The notes under the pieces: model-generated
The model's input: the letters and a program-made list of their open reading frames with translations, nothing else
Told to the model about the DNA's origin: nothing
Databases searched by the model: none
Position numbers and translations under genes: made by a program
Part shown: positions 14,080-28,300 of the stretch, in pieces
Layout of the letters: every line of letters starts with the position of its first letter
Numbering within the stretch: the first letter of the stretch is position 1
Source: Strix aluco
Lineage: Eukaryota; Chordata; Aves; Strigiformes; Strigidae
Reading direction: 5' to 3'
Assembly (NCBI RefSeq): GCF_031877795.1
Contig: NC_133971.1
Coordinates: forward strand, 48,723,642 to 48,787,641
DNA: 64,000 nt

Positions 14080-15185
14080 CCCTGCCGAGGGCTACGGCTC
14101 GCCCGAGGCGAAAGCAGAAATATTTCTCAGAAGAAGCAGAAAACTGTCCCGCTGCGCGGGAAGAGCGAACAGAGGGAAAACAGGCAGTTAGACTTCCTCG
14201 ACGAGAGACCCATGTACGGCTTTCACCTAAATACATTTCTGCGTGACGAAACTCTTAACGCGGGTGCTTGGGGGCAGCTCCCGCCTCGAGAGCCGCTCCG
14301 AGGTGGTGCCGGGGCTCTGCAGCGCCGAGAGTCGCTGGGGCAGGAGGAGACAGAGACGCGCCCCGGCCACGGCCCCGGCCCCGGCGGGGCTTCCCGAGTT
14401 CCGCCCCCGATGCTGAAACCCGAGTACCTCCGGGGCGGCGCGGGGAGCCCAGCTTTGCTTCCCAGCACCGACCCGGGTTCCGCCACCTGCAGCCGCCGGG
14501 GAGGCCGGGCCCCCTCCGCCACCCCCTCAGGGGGGAAGCGGCTGGGGCGCCGCCGGGCCGCCAGGCCCCAGCCCGCCCTGCCGCTGAGGCGCCGACGGGC
14601 GCGGGCCCGCCCAGCCGCGGCGGGGCTGCTGCCCTCGCCCGCTCCTTCCTCCGGCGCGCAGGGCAGGGGAGAGCGCGGCAGGGCCGGGCCGGGCAGAGCC
14701 GGGCAGGGCAGGGGGCTGCCCAGCGCGGCGGGAGCGGGACCCCGCGCCGCGGAGCGGCGGCACTTACTGTGTGGGCGCGGAGCGGGGGCGGCGGCGCCTC
14801 CTCGGGGCTGGCGGCGGGAGCGGCGGGAGCGGCGCTGCCGAGGCGGTGCGGGCGCGGCGGAGGTAACCCCGGCTCCCCGCGCCGCGGGGCGGGGCGCGGG
14901 CCTGGCGGGCGGGCCAGGGGCGGCTCTGCCCGGGGCGGGTCTGCCCGCCGTGGCCGCGAGCCCCGGGGCGGGAGGGGCGGGCGAAGGCCGGGCAGTCCCC
15001 CGCGGCGGAGCCCCCCTGCCCGCCCCGCTCCAGCTCCCGCTGCCACCGCGCTCCCCGGGGCGAGCAGCGCGTATGGCCACAGGAAAGGCGAGCAGCTCGG
15101 CTAGACCGCCTTCCCGCCGGGACAGACGCCGCGGAAAGGATCGGGTGGGCAAGAGGGGGTTAAACACGCCTGCAAGGGAAAGCAC
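14080..15185. promoter_or_regulatory. CpG island promoter, probably of a minus-strand gene (TNFAIP8?)
   Basis: About 1.1 kb with very high G+C and dense CpG (core 14,240-15,180), in sharp contrast to the AT-rich surroundings. There are many GGGCGG/CCGCCC boxes and no obvious TATA box. A strong minus-strand donor (CACACA|GTAAGT) sits inside it, so transcription on the minus strand is likely, in the same direction as DMXL1. In human and, as far as I know, chicken, TNFAIP8 is the next gene in that orientation, giving the tentative name. Long open frames on both strands here come from the scarcity of stops in GC-rich DNA, not from genes. Confidence 0.75.
14768..15050 (-). other. Putative untranslated first exon (TNFAIP8-like position)
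   Basis: The 3' boundary is supported by a near-perfect donor, ACA|GTAAGT at 14,768/14,767. The 5' end is unknown and placed only roughly in the island. The partner coding exons are not in the window, and the TNFAIP8 N-terminal peptide was not found, so the gene name is inferred from gene order alone. Confidence 0.4.
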
Positions 15186-17707
15186 GGTCTAGGTGCTAAG
15201 TTTCAGGGAACATCTTTTCTTTGCTTCTTTCCCTGCTTTGCTACCAAAGGAGTTAAAATTATTGCAAGGGCAAACCCCAAATGAACTTGTTCGTTCGTTC
15301 GTTCGTTCTACTGAGCTGCACGTTGAGGTGTTTTTAATTCTGGCAGCAGCTTGCTGCCTTGTGTGTAACTAAAATTGGGGCACTCATCTTTGTATGTCTT
15401 CTAGAGGTGAAAAAGTTCCCCAAGACCCTCACAGGCTTTCAATTTTAAATGAAACAGACAAGGGGTTAAAAAAGTTAGTTGTGGAAGAAAATTATGATCA
15501 CTAAACCAGCCTCATTCCCCTGAGAAATGACTTAGAACGAACTACAACTAATCGTTATGCATTGGATTTCGAAAAAGCAAAAAAACCCCAAAACCTCAAA
15601 AGCTAATACAAGGAAAGCTAAGGCATTAGTAAAAAAAAAAGACAGGAAAAGATCAAAACCATGCAGATTTTAGAGCTAGAAATGGAGAGGAATGAGAAAC
15701 ACCAAGAAACTTGGTAAATCAGTATCTTTATTTTATAGAAAGTAGTTTGATCAGTGTGCTGAACCTGCCCTTAAAGGTGGTTTTGCTATTTTTAGTAAAA
15801 ATAAACATTTGAAAAAATTATGTTGGAGAACATAAGAGTCTCCAAGTTTATTTCCTTTTAATCACTTGCTTTTTTTCATACCTATTACAACTAACGCTGG
15901 GTGCTCTTAAGAGGAAGGGAGTAGTACCTTATGTAGGATGTCTCAACAGTTTATTTCCTCTAATGGGTAGCAAGGTTCTTAAAACGCAGTAGAACATGTA
16001 TAAGCTCACCTTGTGCCACTGCAGCATGGTACAAAATCTGCATCTATTTCACTCTCCATCTTTCTCCATAAACATCCTGCAACATCAGCTGGTTAAAAGT
16101 CACACAGCAAGCCAGTTTAAGTACCCAGATGGCCAGAGTTTTAACTCTCACAAGTTACTAAAGTAATAGTAAAGAACTTGGATCATATATTTGTTTGAGG
16201 TAACTGAATCAATTCGCAACACAAGAATGACACACTCTGATTGCATTATGTATTGCTACATAGACAAACACAAGTCACAACTGCTAGTCTATGATATTTA
16301 AAAGGGACATTATCAACTACAAGCTAAGTTATTTTGTCTGAACATGGAATTATTGTTGATTAAGCACTGGTATACGCAAATTTTAAGTTCAATTTGTGCA
16401 CATGGCTACTCAAGCACAGAACTCTGGGTAGCCACTGTTACCCTTCTGTTTGAGTAATTTGCATAGCAACAAGGAGAAAGCATTAATTTCCAGAGGACAA
16501 GTCAGTGGAAGTTGAGGGCAACAGCTGGAAGAGTTTTGAGTTCAGTTCTTCCCCAGTGACTATATTTAAAGTTGATAGTGTCCCTTTAAAAATTTCAGAT
16601 ACAACAGAACTTAACTCATTTGGATTCCATCATTTCAAGAAAGCTACTGATAATTTGACTTACAATTGTTAATCATCAATGAACACTATACAAGCAAACA
16701 ACTGATTTGTAAGTGAAGTAGCAGCAACATGGAATTCTAGAAGGTTGAGTTTCTGCGTATTTATTGGGAAGATTATGAAGGTGTGGCAAATACACTGTGA
16801 TTTTACATAATTTAGTTTTAAGAGTAGCTTATGGTAACTATAAACATTATTGAAAATACCTGCTCACAGTCAGTACTTTTCTGATATAAGCATAAATTTG
16901 CCAGGATTATTCATAGTGCAGCTCTACTCAGAAAAATGACAACATTGTATGTCTTGGCAAATTACATACAAAATCTGCTCAGTTCGCAGATGATAAGACT
17001 GCTTTTTGTGATTGCCAGTACAATAAATCGAGTTTGAAATATTAAAGCTAATGAGATATAAATATTTAAGGACAAAACATCAAGGACATCATATAACGTT
17101 GCCATGATTTTAGCACTTTTTCCTTTTCTGAATGTAACTTTGTTAGTTCAGTGGGTGCATGTAACTAATGCATAGCTGTAGGCAGCTACAAAGTCAGGGT
17201 TTCAATTGATTCTCAAGGAGTGTGCTACTGTTAACTCCATTGTTTTCCTTCTTTCATTAGAATAAGGAATATTAGAAACTCAGCCACTGAGCAGATACGA
17301 CATACACATTGGGCAAGTCTGTTTCGTAAGGTGGTGTCACTTTTAGTCAGTCACTTTTCTGGTCCATCACTGTACTTAAACTGTTCTGATATCAATTTTG
17401 ATTTCAATCTGTAAGTGTTGTGGAAAAACTATTACAATTGAATCACTGAACAGTTGTACCAGTTTGAAATGCTATCACATGCTTCTTCATGGCAAAATAT
17501 TCACATTCTTTTTATTGCACAATTTGAGAGTTCAGGTTATGTGCATAAAAACCTTCATAGTGTTTGCACTGCAACTTGCAAAACATACATTGAGAATGAC
17601 CTTAATACATTTTATAAAATCTTTTAAAACAATTTTATATTCCTAAGATAAAAGCATCCTGAGAATGTTACAAAGTTCATTTTACAAGCCCTTCGTTTCT
17701 GCTATGC
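15186..17707. other. Non-coding interval between DMXL1 3' end and CpG island
   Basis: AT-rich, with only short chance open frames. No repeat of known family or RNA gene was recognised, apart from the GTTC microsatellite. Confidence 0.6.
15289..15308. repeat. (GTTC)5 tetranucleotide microsatellite next to CpG island
   Basis: Five perfect GTTC units, each junction creating a CpG, about 100 bp outside the island. Confidence 0.9.
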
Positions 17708-19142
17708 TTTATTTATCCCCATAGTTCCTAATTTGACAAGTTTATTTTACAGTTAATATCTTGGTGCTATATTTCACAAAATATCTTTTAGCAAAAAGTA
17801 CACCATTGGCATTCAAGTAATCCAGCCTCACATCTAATTTACAAATTAAACCTTTGTCAAGCTCTCAAGTCAGGAAAAGTAAACCAAAATACTTACATAA
17901 ACAGTTTTTAGCTGACTAAAAAAATGTAAAGGCTTTGTGCATGAATAATTTGGTCAAACATTTAAGTTATGCAGTTCAATATTTTGGCAAAAAAAATCCA
18001 TCTATCCTTTTCAAAATTTTTTTCTTTACACCAGATGTAAACATACAGTACAAAGACTGACAGTATTAAAGTACTTTGCTGTTGAACATTTTTCCTTTTT
18101 CCTTTTTCAAAGTACTTAGGAAAAGCAGACTAACAAGAATGTAAGTGCTAAGAGTGAACTGAGTATCTTTGGGCTAAATAAAAGTCTTACTGGAAAACAT
18201 GTAAAAATAAATTATTTTTTTTTCTTCCTCTACAGACATGTAAATAAATAGTCTTTGAAGAAATTCTAGTGCCATATCCTAAAGCAGTATCTTCCTGTAT
18301 CTTTTTGATCAAGACTAAAGCTTCACACATAATCTTGAGTATTTTACCAGGAAGATATCCAGATATCCGTTCATATTTACATATTTTTGTAAAGGGAGTG
18401 TTCAGGGTTAAAAATATATTTATTTTTAAAAGGTAAGCCTGCCATCCTGATGGCAGCGATTCAAGCTATAGAACAGAAGACAAGTTACAGAACAGCCTTC
18501 AGTTTCTTATACCCTAGATCAGAGTAAGGAGATCAGGCAAGTTAGAGGTAAACAGCCTGGATTCCAGGAATGGAGAGAGACAGTGGCTCGTTATATGAAT
18601 GCTTGCATGGCCAGGAGTATCTACTCATACAGGCCTTGTTTCTCTTCTACGCATAGGTATAAATTTTTATTGTTAGCTGTCTAAACAAGTTGAGAAGAGA
18701 GACAGTTATAGTTGCCACAGTGAAAGAGTAACATCATCTAAGGTTTCCATCTGGATAGACCTGCTTTTAGAAGGCGGACAGGTGTTGGAATATAAGCAGA
18801 GACCGGGCCCAGATGGTACACTCCAGGTGGGAATGTGACTACCTCAAAAGGAAGAGTAAACCACGTCAGCAACATTTTAGCAATATTATAATTATGTAAT
18901 TTGGAGTCCTGTGTAGCTTTTATTTTAGGCAATGATAAAAATCTGAAGGACCTTGTTAATCTTTAAGGCATAAGTGCTTTGGGGACTAAAAGCTCCAGGT
19001 AATAAATATGGGGAGCAAAGAAAAAAAAAACAACCTTTGTGGCACAAGCTATCATTGTGTATCTGCTTTGTTGGCTGGTTCCAGTAAAAATATTTTCAGG
19101 GATGGCAGAAGGGGAATGTTATACGCTTTTCTGAAAAAAAAA
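17708..19142 (-). other. DMXL1: Probable DMXL1 3' UTR, end uncertain
   Basis: AT-rich sequence follows the stop codon. Minus-strand AATAAA hexamers occur at 18,919-18,924, 18,666-18,671, 18,419-18,424, 17,741-17,746 and 17,708-17,713. I cannot tell which is used. No coding potential was seen. Confidence 0.4.
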
Positions 19143-19367
19143 TTAGATCATTAATTTCACATCATTTTTTAGCACATCATTTAAAGGGCTGAATCTATCA
19201 GGCAAGACTCTCATCTTTACTGTTCCATCAGCACCACAGGACAATATGTGGTTTGCTGGTCCTGTCTCAATTTGCATGACTCCTGTCCCAATGTTTCTGA
19301 AGAGAGACTGTCGAGCATGTTCATTGATGAAAGTGTGAAGAAGATTGAACGTAGACAGACTCCATAC
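19143..19367 (-). CDS. DMXL1: DMXL1 last coding exon with stop
   Basis: 225 nt, residues 2089-2162 plus TAA. It reads [60 protein letters not shown] and ends [11 protein letters not shown]. The acceptor is ACTTTTTCAG|GT. It closes the C-terminal propeller. The LPDRFSPLN ending separates DMXL1 from DMXL2. Confidence 0.97.
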   Translation of the reverse strand, partial: VWSLSTFNLLHTFINEHARQSLFRNIGTGVMQIETGPANHILSCGADGTVKMRVLPDRFSPLNDVLKNDVKLMI

Positions 19368-22300
19368 CTGAAAAAGTATCAAAACATCAATCTCTTGTAA
19401 GGATGATTACCATGATCTCAAAATTCACCAGTAATGAATCATGGAGAAACTGGACTACATTTTGCATTCATTTTTCTGACACTAATGGTAAAAGAAAAAT
19501 ATGTAGCAATCTGTACTGACAGTTACAGAATATTAATATTAATTTTCTATAATAAGGAATATATACAGGAACTAAGGTAAGCCTAACTAAAAGGAGAACT
19601 GCAAAGTAAGAATAACATTTCATAATTAAATTAGTAAATGTGAAAATCAGGGTTGCCAACAAATGCAGAATATATGACATATCTGATTATTCCACACCTA
19701 TGCAGGATCCTTTTTGAATTTACACATCACCACCATCTTCATCTCTGTTCATTCCCCCCCCATTAATACCTTTATGTTGCCTTCTGCAGATCCTGTGACA
19801 AAATACTCTTCTGTAGGATCAACAGCAATTGCTTTGACTGGAGAATCATGACTCTGGAGTAACTGTTGCTGCTGTTTTTGTCGAAGATCAATTATACATG
19901 TAAAGCCTTTTCTGCCTCCAGATATTAACAGCTGATGTTTTGGAGCATATGCTAGCACAGTTGCTCCACTATCGTGACAGATAAAAGCTGAAAGCCAAAG
20001 CAAAGTAATTTAAATAAATACACAGTACTAATTTCAATTTCACAGTACTAACTTTAGTTTTCCATCAACCTCTAATGGTTCAAGACAGTAGCAACAGTGA
20101 CTTTGATACTATAATCGAGCTGACCACAACCAGTCCATTTATTGCAGTACCATATATATGTAAGCCCAGGTTCACAGACATCCTGAAGTTGCAGTATTCT
20201 CAGAATAAGCAGTTACAATCTGTATGGAAAAAAATTATATCCTTTTTTCTACGCCTGTGTAATCACAAACTCTTAAGCCTTGACCAGAAACAGATTCTTT
20301 TCAAATTCTCTAATGTTTTTTACTTTAAGGCATGTTTCCCATAAAAATGTCCTGCTAAATTAGTTGCCCAAATATCTTGTAAGTTTCCACTGGTTATTTT
20401 ACTTTGCTGCTTTTCACATTTGTTTGGATTTGTCTACTCCCCAAGATGAGTGGAGGAAGTGAATGAAGATTACAATTACCAGAGCAAAGCTCAGTATGTC
20501 TGAGACTAGACACTATGAATCCTAACACGTGTCATGTAGTACATTGTACCTGTAGTTCAAAGGGTTCTCTAAATTTACATTTAGAAATTCCACGTCTCAC
20601 ACATACACTTAAGCATTCACCATACTTTAATTACGAGGAGTTCACAATTCTCTGAGCCTAATTCTGTATTTCAGACATTGAAATGCGTTTCTTTTCCACT
20701 ACAACAAAATGTTAGTAATAAAGTTAATGAAACCTCACTAAATATTTATTACATCTCAAAAGGCAAACTTACATAATTCTTCTAAAGCATTTTTGTAATG
20801 CTGTATATAGATATCTATACATGCACACACACACAGAGAAAGCATTTCAAACATTCCACAGTATTTGGCATAACACATGTAGTAAGTGCCACAGAACTGG
20901 ACAACCTCTGAAAGCAAAAATGCACTACTTTTCAAATATAGCAGTTCAGTTTATCTTTTAGTTCAACTCTGAAAGTTACTACATAATTATGAGATCTTAT
21001 TTGTACATCTGCTTGTTCAATATATTAATAAAAATCGATTAATATTTTCTAGAAAATTTGGTGCATTTATTAATATACATACCTTTAGAGAACCATTTTA
21101 TATTCATGGCTTCTCTGAGGACCTGACTTTCACAGAGGCAATGAACTTAACAGTTCATAAAAAGCATGTCCTCTCTCATGTTCTCCATACAGATAATGTA
21201 TCTGCAAGTGCCCAGTGCTATCTTTATAATACCATTATTTGGTCTAACAGCTGATAATTTTGAGTGGGGCCTCTCTGATTTATGAGTACAGACACAGCCA
21301 TAGGAACCTTGAATTGAAGGTTGTGGATGCATATCCTGCAAATACGTATCTCATAACTATGCTAAAAACTGCAGTTTTGTCAGTGTTATACCTATTGTCT
21401 TCTCGACATGCTAATCACTATAAACAGGAGTTGCTCAGAATCCTTTCAAAAGGAAAAGAAATTACAAATGTCTGGCTGTCATCGGTTGCACTTGTGGTGC
21501 AAAGATACAAGGTATGCAAAGGAAGGTGCTCGTGTTCAGGAAACTAGTCCTTTATATATAGCACTAAATAATTTCTCAAAAATCTGTTTTTATATTCCTG
21601 CTGGTGCACTCACACAGGACAGTGAAAGATGCTTTACTGCTAATATTGAAATTACTTCTCACAATAACTTTTCCATGAAGACAGACACACACACATATAT
21701 ATTTTTTACTGTCATCAAATATTTTGCTGGTTGTATTTTACTTACCATGCACCAAACTATTTGTAGGTGAAACCAAAGTATCCCAAAGACAAATATTTCT
21801 GTAGAAAAAGAAGTTTTAATTCAGTGACAAATGTTCTCAAATATTTTGAACACTGGAAAAATTATCTGAACCTTAAAAAGATTATTTCAGGCATAAAATC
21901 AGTATAAACAGACATTCAGTGATTACTTTTGAGCAGACCCTATATTACTTTCATAGTTATACTGCAAGAACATGCCCTCTACACAATCACTCTATGACTG
22001 GTTATACTCATAAAGGATTCATATTGAGATTATCATCCTCAATTCAACTGAATTCAGCTGAATGTTAGCAGTTTTTGCTATTTCTTGATCAAAATTTAAG
22101 AAAATAAGTATGAAACAAACAGCTGTCCAAAATGCCCTATGTCTATAAAAATAATTTAAGACAGGCCCATAAGAATAGAACAAAACTGAGTATTTCAGTT
22201 GGAAGGGACCTACAACAATCATCTAGCCCAGCTGCCTGACCAATTCAGGGCTGACCAAAAGTTTAAGCATGTTAAGGGCACTGTCCAAATGCCTCTTAAA

Positions 22301-25300
22301 ACACTGACAGATGTGGGGCATTGACCACCTCTCTAGGAAGCCTGTTCTGGTGTTTGACCACTCGCTCAGTAAAAAAATGCTTCCTCATGTCCAGCTTAAA
22401 CTTCCTCTGGCACAGCTTTGAATCATTCCCATGCGTCCTGTCAGTGGATACCAAACACAAGAGATAGCACTTCCCTCTCCACTTCCCCTCCTCACATGGA
22501 ACATGAACAGAGGATTTGTGCTCCCCTATGGAACCTCCTTTAACAGACACATGGAATTTAGCTGCAAACATTGCTTCTCTTCCCCTCCCACAAAGAAAGA
22601 AAGAGATCAGAAGTAGCATGTTGCTCTTAAACTGCTTAAGGAGAATCATCAAAATAGGTGGAGGGGGAAAGAGAGAAAACATGGCACCGCTTCCATTTTT
22701 ATGCATTATCACAGCAGTTCTTACCTGTTGTCAGAAGACAATCCTGCTGTGGCTATCAAAGACGATGAACTGATGAAAACAAAGTCATTGGCTGTTTTGT
22801 TATGACACTGCCATGTCTGAAAAATTGCAGTTTAGAAATTATTAATTAAAGAAGAAATGGATTTTGTGTAAGCATGAAATCTTAAACTTCATCAAGAAGG
22901 TAAGTTGTTTCAAAAACAATTTAAAGAACACAGGAGAAAAAAGTTTGTGTATGCCTTTTGATACTCTTAATTTTTCCTGGAAGTACACTTTTAATTGTCC
23001 TATGCTATTGACAGTTAATTAATAATTGACAATTACTGACAAGCCTCAAAGAACACTATAAGTTATTTCAGATCTAACACTGCATTTTCTATTTTCCAAC
23101 TTAGTAAGTATGATTAGGATTTAAGAACTTGTTGGTCATACAGATCACAGGATGGCAACAATGTATTATTAAATCTTGATTAATACTGGTTATCACCACA
23201 ATTCCTGCCTTCTCCTAACTGTTCTAAAGAGGGAAGGAAATAAGAGAGCACAACACAAGTTTATGAAAGCAAATTTAGTTTTCAGCTTACCAAATATGGT
23301 TTAGGTGAAGTTCCAGTAAGTGAACAACATTTCCAATTTGTTTGATATAAACTTATATATCCATCAGCATCAACAATTCCAAACTAAAAAAAGATATATT
23401 TATTATAAATACTTATGTATGTATTACTGAGAAACTATCCACAATTCAGCAAAACTACTTTATATTTGAAGAACAGGATGTTTCTGCTAATTTACAATTT
23501 GGGGGTGGAGGGAGTGGAAGAGAAGAGGATAAACACAGAAGCATTCTGTCAGTTACCTTATTTCCTTGGTAGTTGAATCTCATTCGAGTTACCCTTGAGT
23601 TGCCACCAGACCGAAAACATGTGATTTGCTGTGCATGACCCCATTCAAACATTCTTACACTACCATCCTGAGCGCCTGTCAAGTCTGCAACAGAAAACAT
23701 TTACAGGACTTTTCACAGGTGTTGCAGCAGTTAAGCAGGAAGGTTGCTTCCACAATTTTAAGAAATCTAACACCAGCTCACAATATCCTCAAAACAACTA
23801 GTGCCACAATATGTGCCATAGTACCTGGCATACTGTAGGAGTAGTGGGCACCACTGAAAATTAAACCTGTGCTATTCAAACTTTATTGAACTGTACTTAC
23901 TCGTTATTTAAGAACTGTATTTAGATGGTACTGAAATATGAAGCTATTTGCTTGGAGATACTAAATTTATCTTTTTCCTACTTTCATCCAAGTCACAAAT
24001 AAACCAGAAATACAGTACTTTTTGCTATAAAACTGTCACTATTTCTAAAGGCTATTCTATATCCCCCTGTATTGCTTTTTTTGAAATGAAAAATAGTTTC
24101 AGTAAAATAAGGCTTATAAGCAACTTTTAAAACATATAATAGATTGCTGTGCTAGTACAAAATAGCAGCATACTAAGAAATAGGGCCAATAAGTAAATAT
24201 ATAATCTTTAGATAACTTTTTTCTTTTTTTAACAAAACTAAACTTACAATATGGTAATGTTGGATGGGAAGCCATTCTTCTGACATTATTAATAGCCTTC
24301 TTGAGCATCTGTTTGATAGACAAAATAGAAATTAATTAAAGAATACTATTGTACAAAAATTTATTGAACTAGAACAATTAGTGATCACAGAGAGTTGTTT
24401 CCTACCAAAATTCCTACTGAAAGCAAGTACTGGATTTAGAAATTCAGATAGAAGTCGGTTTCTTCCAAGACTAGTGTAGATGTTAACACTTTTGCAGCTT
24501 TATACATCTAGGTAAATATCAACTTTTTGCTTCAGAGATTTATGGATCCAAATATAAACACTCCTTAGACTGCACTCTTACCTCTTTTCTTGCCAATTCG
24601 TTTCTGATTCCATTAAATTTATTGGAATATTCCTGAATATTGTAAGATAAGCAAAAGAAAGGCAGAAGCATGTAAAGACAGAGGTAAACAAACTTTAACA
24701 GAAGTAAAAAATAGGAAGGAATGTATTTATTTTCAGGTCTAGTTAATTTATTGTCATTGACTGAGAAGTGATTATTTGTGGCCATCCAAAATAAGCAATA
24801 TACCTAGCAACTGGTAAATAAAAAGTTCTTTAAAAGCGTTTATAATTTTGCAAATACAGATCAATGGATTTTCAGTTGCACTTTTGTTCCTAAATTCCAA
24901 ACTTTGATTTCAGCAAGGTACATTAGCAAGAATGCTGATTGTTTTAGTTGATTAATTCCTAACTGGGAAGAGTTCAATATGTGACAAAGACTGGAGATAC
25001 TAGACAATTAAGATAAAAACCCCCATCTAATTAAATCAGAAGTCCGACTCACAGCAGGAAAGAAATGGTAGGGAAATGCCATCTGTATTTTCCTACCATG
25101 TCTTTTCCCTTCTTTTCTTTCTGTTAATGTACAACAAAGTTAAGTTTTCATTCTTTTATTTCCTGTTAGTTCTCATCAAAAGCATCTAGCTACTTTGAGG
25201 ACTGTCTTTCCTCAGAAAATTGTTGGATTCAGTTTGCACATTCATGTATTATTTACCTGAACATCTGAGAGAGAAGAGGGCATAAGTTTATATTTGTGCC

Positions 25301-28300
25301 AGGTGTTAACTTTAAATAACACAAACAAAAGTTTCTTGCCAGAACACTCATTTTCAACACAGCAGCCTACCACTTACTAAGTGTCAGTAGCAAGCTGGCA
25401 CTGAACTACTTCCATAGAATCGTTTAGGTTGGAAAAGACCTTTAAGATCAGCAAGTCCAACCATGACTTTCAACTGCCACAGTTTTGTACACTATTTTGC
25501 CACTGCTTTGTCACTGAAACAGTAGATAGCGAATCAAGTATTTTAAGTGCGCTATTCTCCCCTGGCCTCCAACCATATCAGGATGTCAGCTTCAGGGAGG
25601 TATGAATTACAAATTTTTACTTGCTTCATATTACTAAATATGATCCAAAGAGTTGAAAAGCAATGTTCTCAAAGTTTTCAGTTTTCAAACAAAAAGGAAG
25701 AAAAACACTTGGAAGGGAAGCAATTAATGTTCTTGCTAAACTCTTCTAGGGTTTGGATTAGTGGAATAATTGCAATCCTCTTGATTACATTTTGGAAGCA
25801 GATTTAGATCTTTCAATTCTCAAAGCTTTATTATTTGTTGAAGAGAAAGCCTTATGCTTCTTGGCTACCCAAGCTTATTTCAAAGCATTTTCCTGAAGAT
25901 AAAAAATAAGATCTTCAAATACATATTTTCCTTTTTTTTTCTTAAGTACTTCAAATGACAAGGAAAAAAGCTCAGTGGTTTGGTAAAACACTGGTTAGTT
26001 AAACAATATATACATTATAAGGTTTGGGACAAGACAACAGAGGATGATATTCTTCAAACATTAGTGCATACACCAATCAGTAAATAATTACAATACTTTG
26101 CTCTCTAAACTTGCAATTTATGTGTAAGTGAAAGAACAATTATTCATGCTCATGCTATTTCTTCACCAAAATGAAGGGCTGTGTTGAGTTTTACAGCTAC
26201 TAACTTTTACTCAGAAGTCAATGGATATCATCTTACTTCACTCATCAGATAAGCATGCATCACGATCTAACTCCTACTGCATTATGCTTTGGAAAAATGC
26301 AAGCTTACAGAAATGTGCCTTTGAAAGACTCCGCTAACATAAATCTCTGGTGCAGCATTTCTGAGTTAGAAGCCAAGTATCATTATCAAATACAAATACT
26401 TCCATTATCAATGTAACTGACATTTGATACTGCTAGCCCTCAGTTTCCCCTTAACAATAACTGATAGCTAGAACACTGATTGCTTTGTTGGAGAGCTGGG
26501 TGCTTTGGGCCCAATATACAGTAAGACTGAAGAATAAAAAAAGCTTAGAATTCGACTCAACAGTTATTAAACCAGTGAATATTGCTGTCAGTCACCCTGC
26601 CTTGAAAGACAAGCTGCTGAAGAATATTTGGGTTTCAGAGTTGACAATACATACTATTTACCTCAGTGCTTAGAAACACCTCCTGTAAGAACTGTGTAAA
26701 CAGGAAACAGTGAAGAAGAGTAACAGAAAAACCTTGGAGCTAATAAAATGTTAACTGCCTGAGTATCTTAAGTCCAACAGTTTCCCTTGTTGATGGGAAG
26801 TGAAGCAAAGACAAGACTGAAAAGCCAGTAATGGTAACAAACAGTGGATTATAGCTACTAAATGGGCTGCAAATATGGAAAGCAAAGATGAGAAGAAGGA
26901 TCAAAAGCAGTATCTGAAGGAACAAAGTAACAAATCCTAGCAACAGAAAGATTTTGGTGAAGGTGGTTTTCCTCAGATTTGACTCCTTCCACAGTAACAC
27001 TACTGCCTCCCAAGAATCCCTATATCTTCCTTTATTTACTTTACCCTTTGTCTCCCCCTCCCTAGTGCACAGATGTCGTGTGTGGTGGTTGGTTCTCTAC
27101 TCTGCCACAGTCAAACAGTATGCCAAACAAAATTTAGGTCAAAAGTTTAACAGCAAATGCATTCAACACAAGCATAGCCATGTACCTTTAGGTAAAAAAG
27201 TTTTACTATATATAAAATAGAAAGTCATGTAAGAACTAGATTAATTACTTTGTTGAGAAATCACAAGCACACACAAATTCTATACATACAAGTGTGCATA
27301 TATGTGTGTGTATACATATATAAAAATGGAAGTGAGAGGACAAAGTGGCAAAGACATTCAAAGAATACTTGCAGAAGAGACCAGATTGTGATACCAGAAC
27401 TGCAGAACTGGTAACTAGGATCAGTATTTCCTACATAGAAGGGAGAGGTGTAGGTACTGGCACAATACCCAGTTCCATGTGTGGATAGCATTATAGTTCT
27501 TATAATGCTCATTCCTTATTTACTCCTCCTAATCATCAAGTATTTTCAAAAATCAGCTACAATACATACAAAACAATGTGGTTCTTTCATTCTGCCACCA
27601 CTTATGGACTTGCTCTGAGCTGTTAAATGCCATAAAGTGCAGCCAAGTCACATTCATCACACATCTAGGTGACAGATATGGCTGTCTTGTATGACCATTT
27701 CAGCCTAGTTACATGGCTCCAAACAAGCATCTCCCAGCTAACTAAACAACAGATCTGTATTATCAGAGAGCATCTATGCTGCATAGGAACTAAGGTAAGT
27801 ATGTCAGTGGCCAGACTAGAATTATCATTTGATCTGCATTAAATCTGAGCTAATAGATTTTCAGGCCCAAACTTCACTCCAGACACAGAATCTATTTCTA
27901 AAAGTACGAGCTACCATTGTTCAAGTGTCACCTCTGTGATAAAAAGGATAAATTTGCTCATGTGAACACAGTCACACTTTACTGGGTGTCCCTCACTCTA
28001 GTGTATTTCAGAAATGCTCAACAGTGAAACAGATTATCTCCTCTAAAATATGACCTTCAGAAGTGAGATATTTAATAACGCTACTAAGCAGAGTTATGGT
28101 AAAACTGCGCAGCACTTCAAAGAAGACAGAGCTGACAACAGCTTTGGAGATAAATAGTCATACGTCAGCATGACGTGTAGTTCAAACTACGCATGAAGTT
28201 TGTAGTTGGTCCTATTTCTGCAGTACTGTCTTCCTCATTTTTCTTACGAAATCAAGAATCCCTATTTTTCCCAAGTTTAAGTTGCTCAGTTTCCAGAGTT

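Noticed and set aside
14212..15192. Long open frames on both strands in the CpG island (up to 326 codons plus, 320 minus)
   Set aside because: All frames are open because GC-rich DNA lacks stops. Composition is only Arg/Gly/Ala/Pro, overlapping on both strands, with no domain.
22296..22712. Minus-strand 138-codon frame
   Set aside because: Mostly translation of a CR1 3' UTR fragment and intron, with no coding signature.
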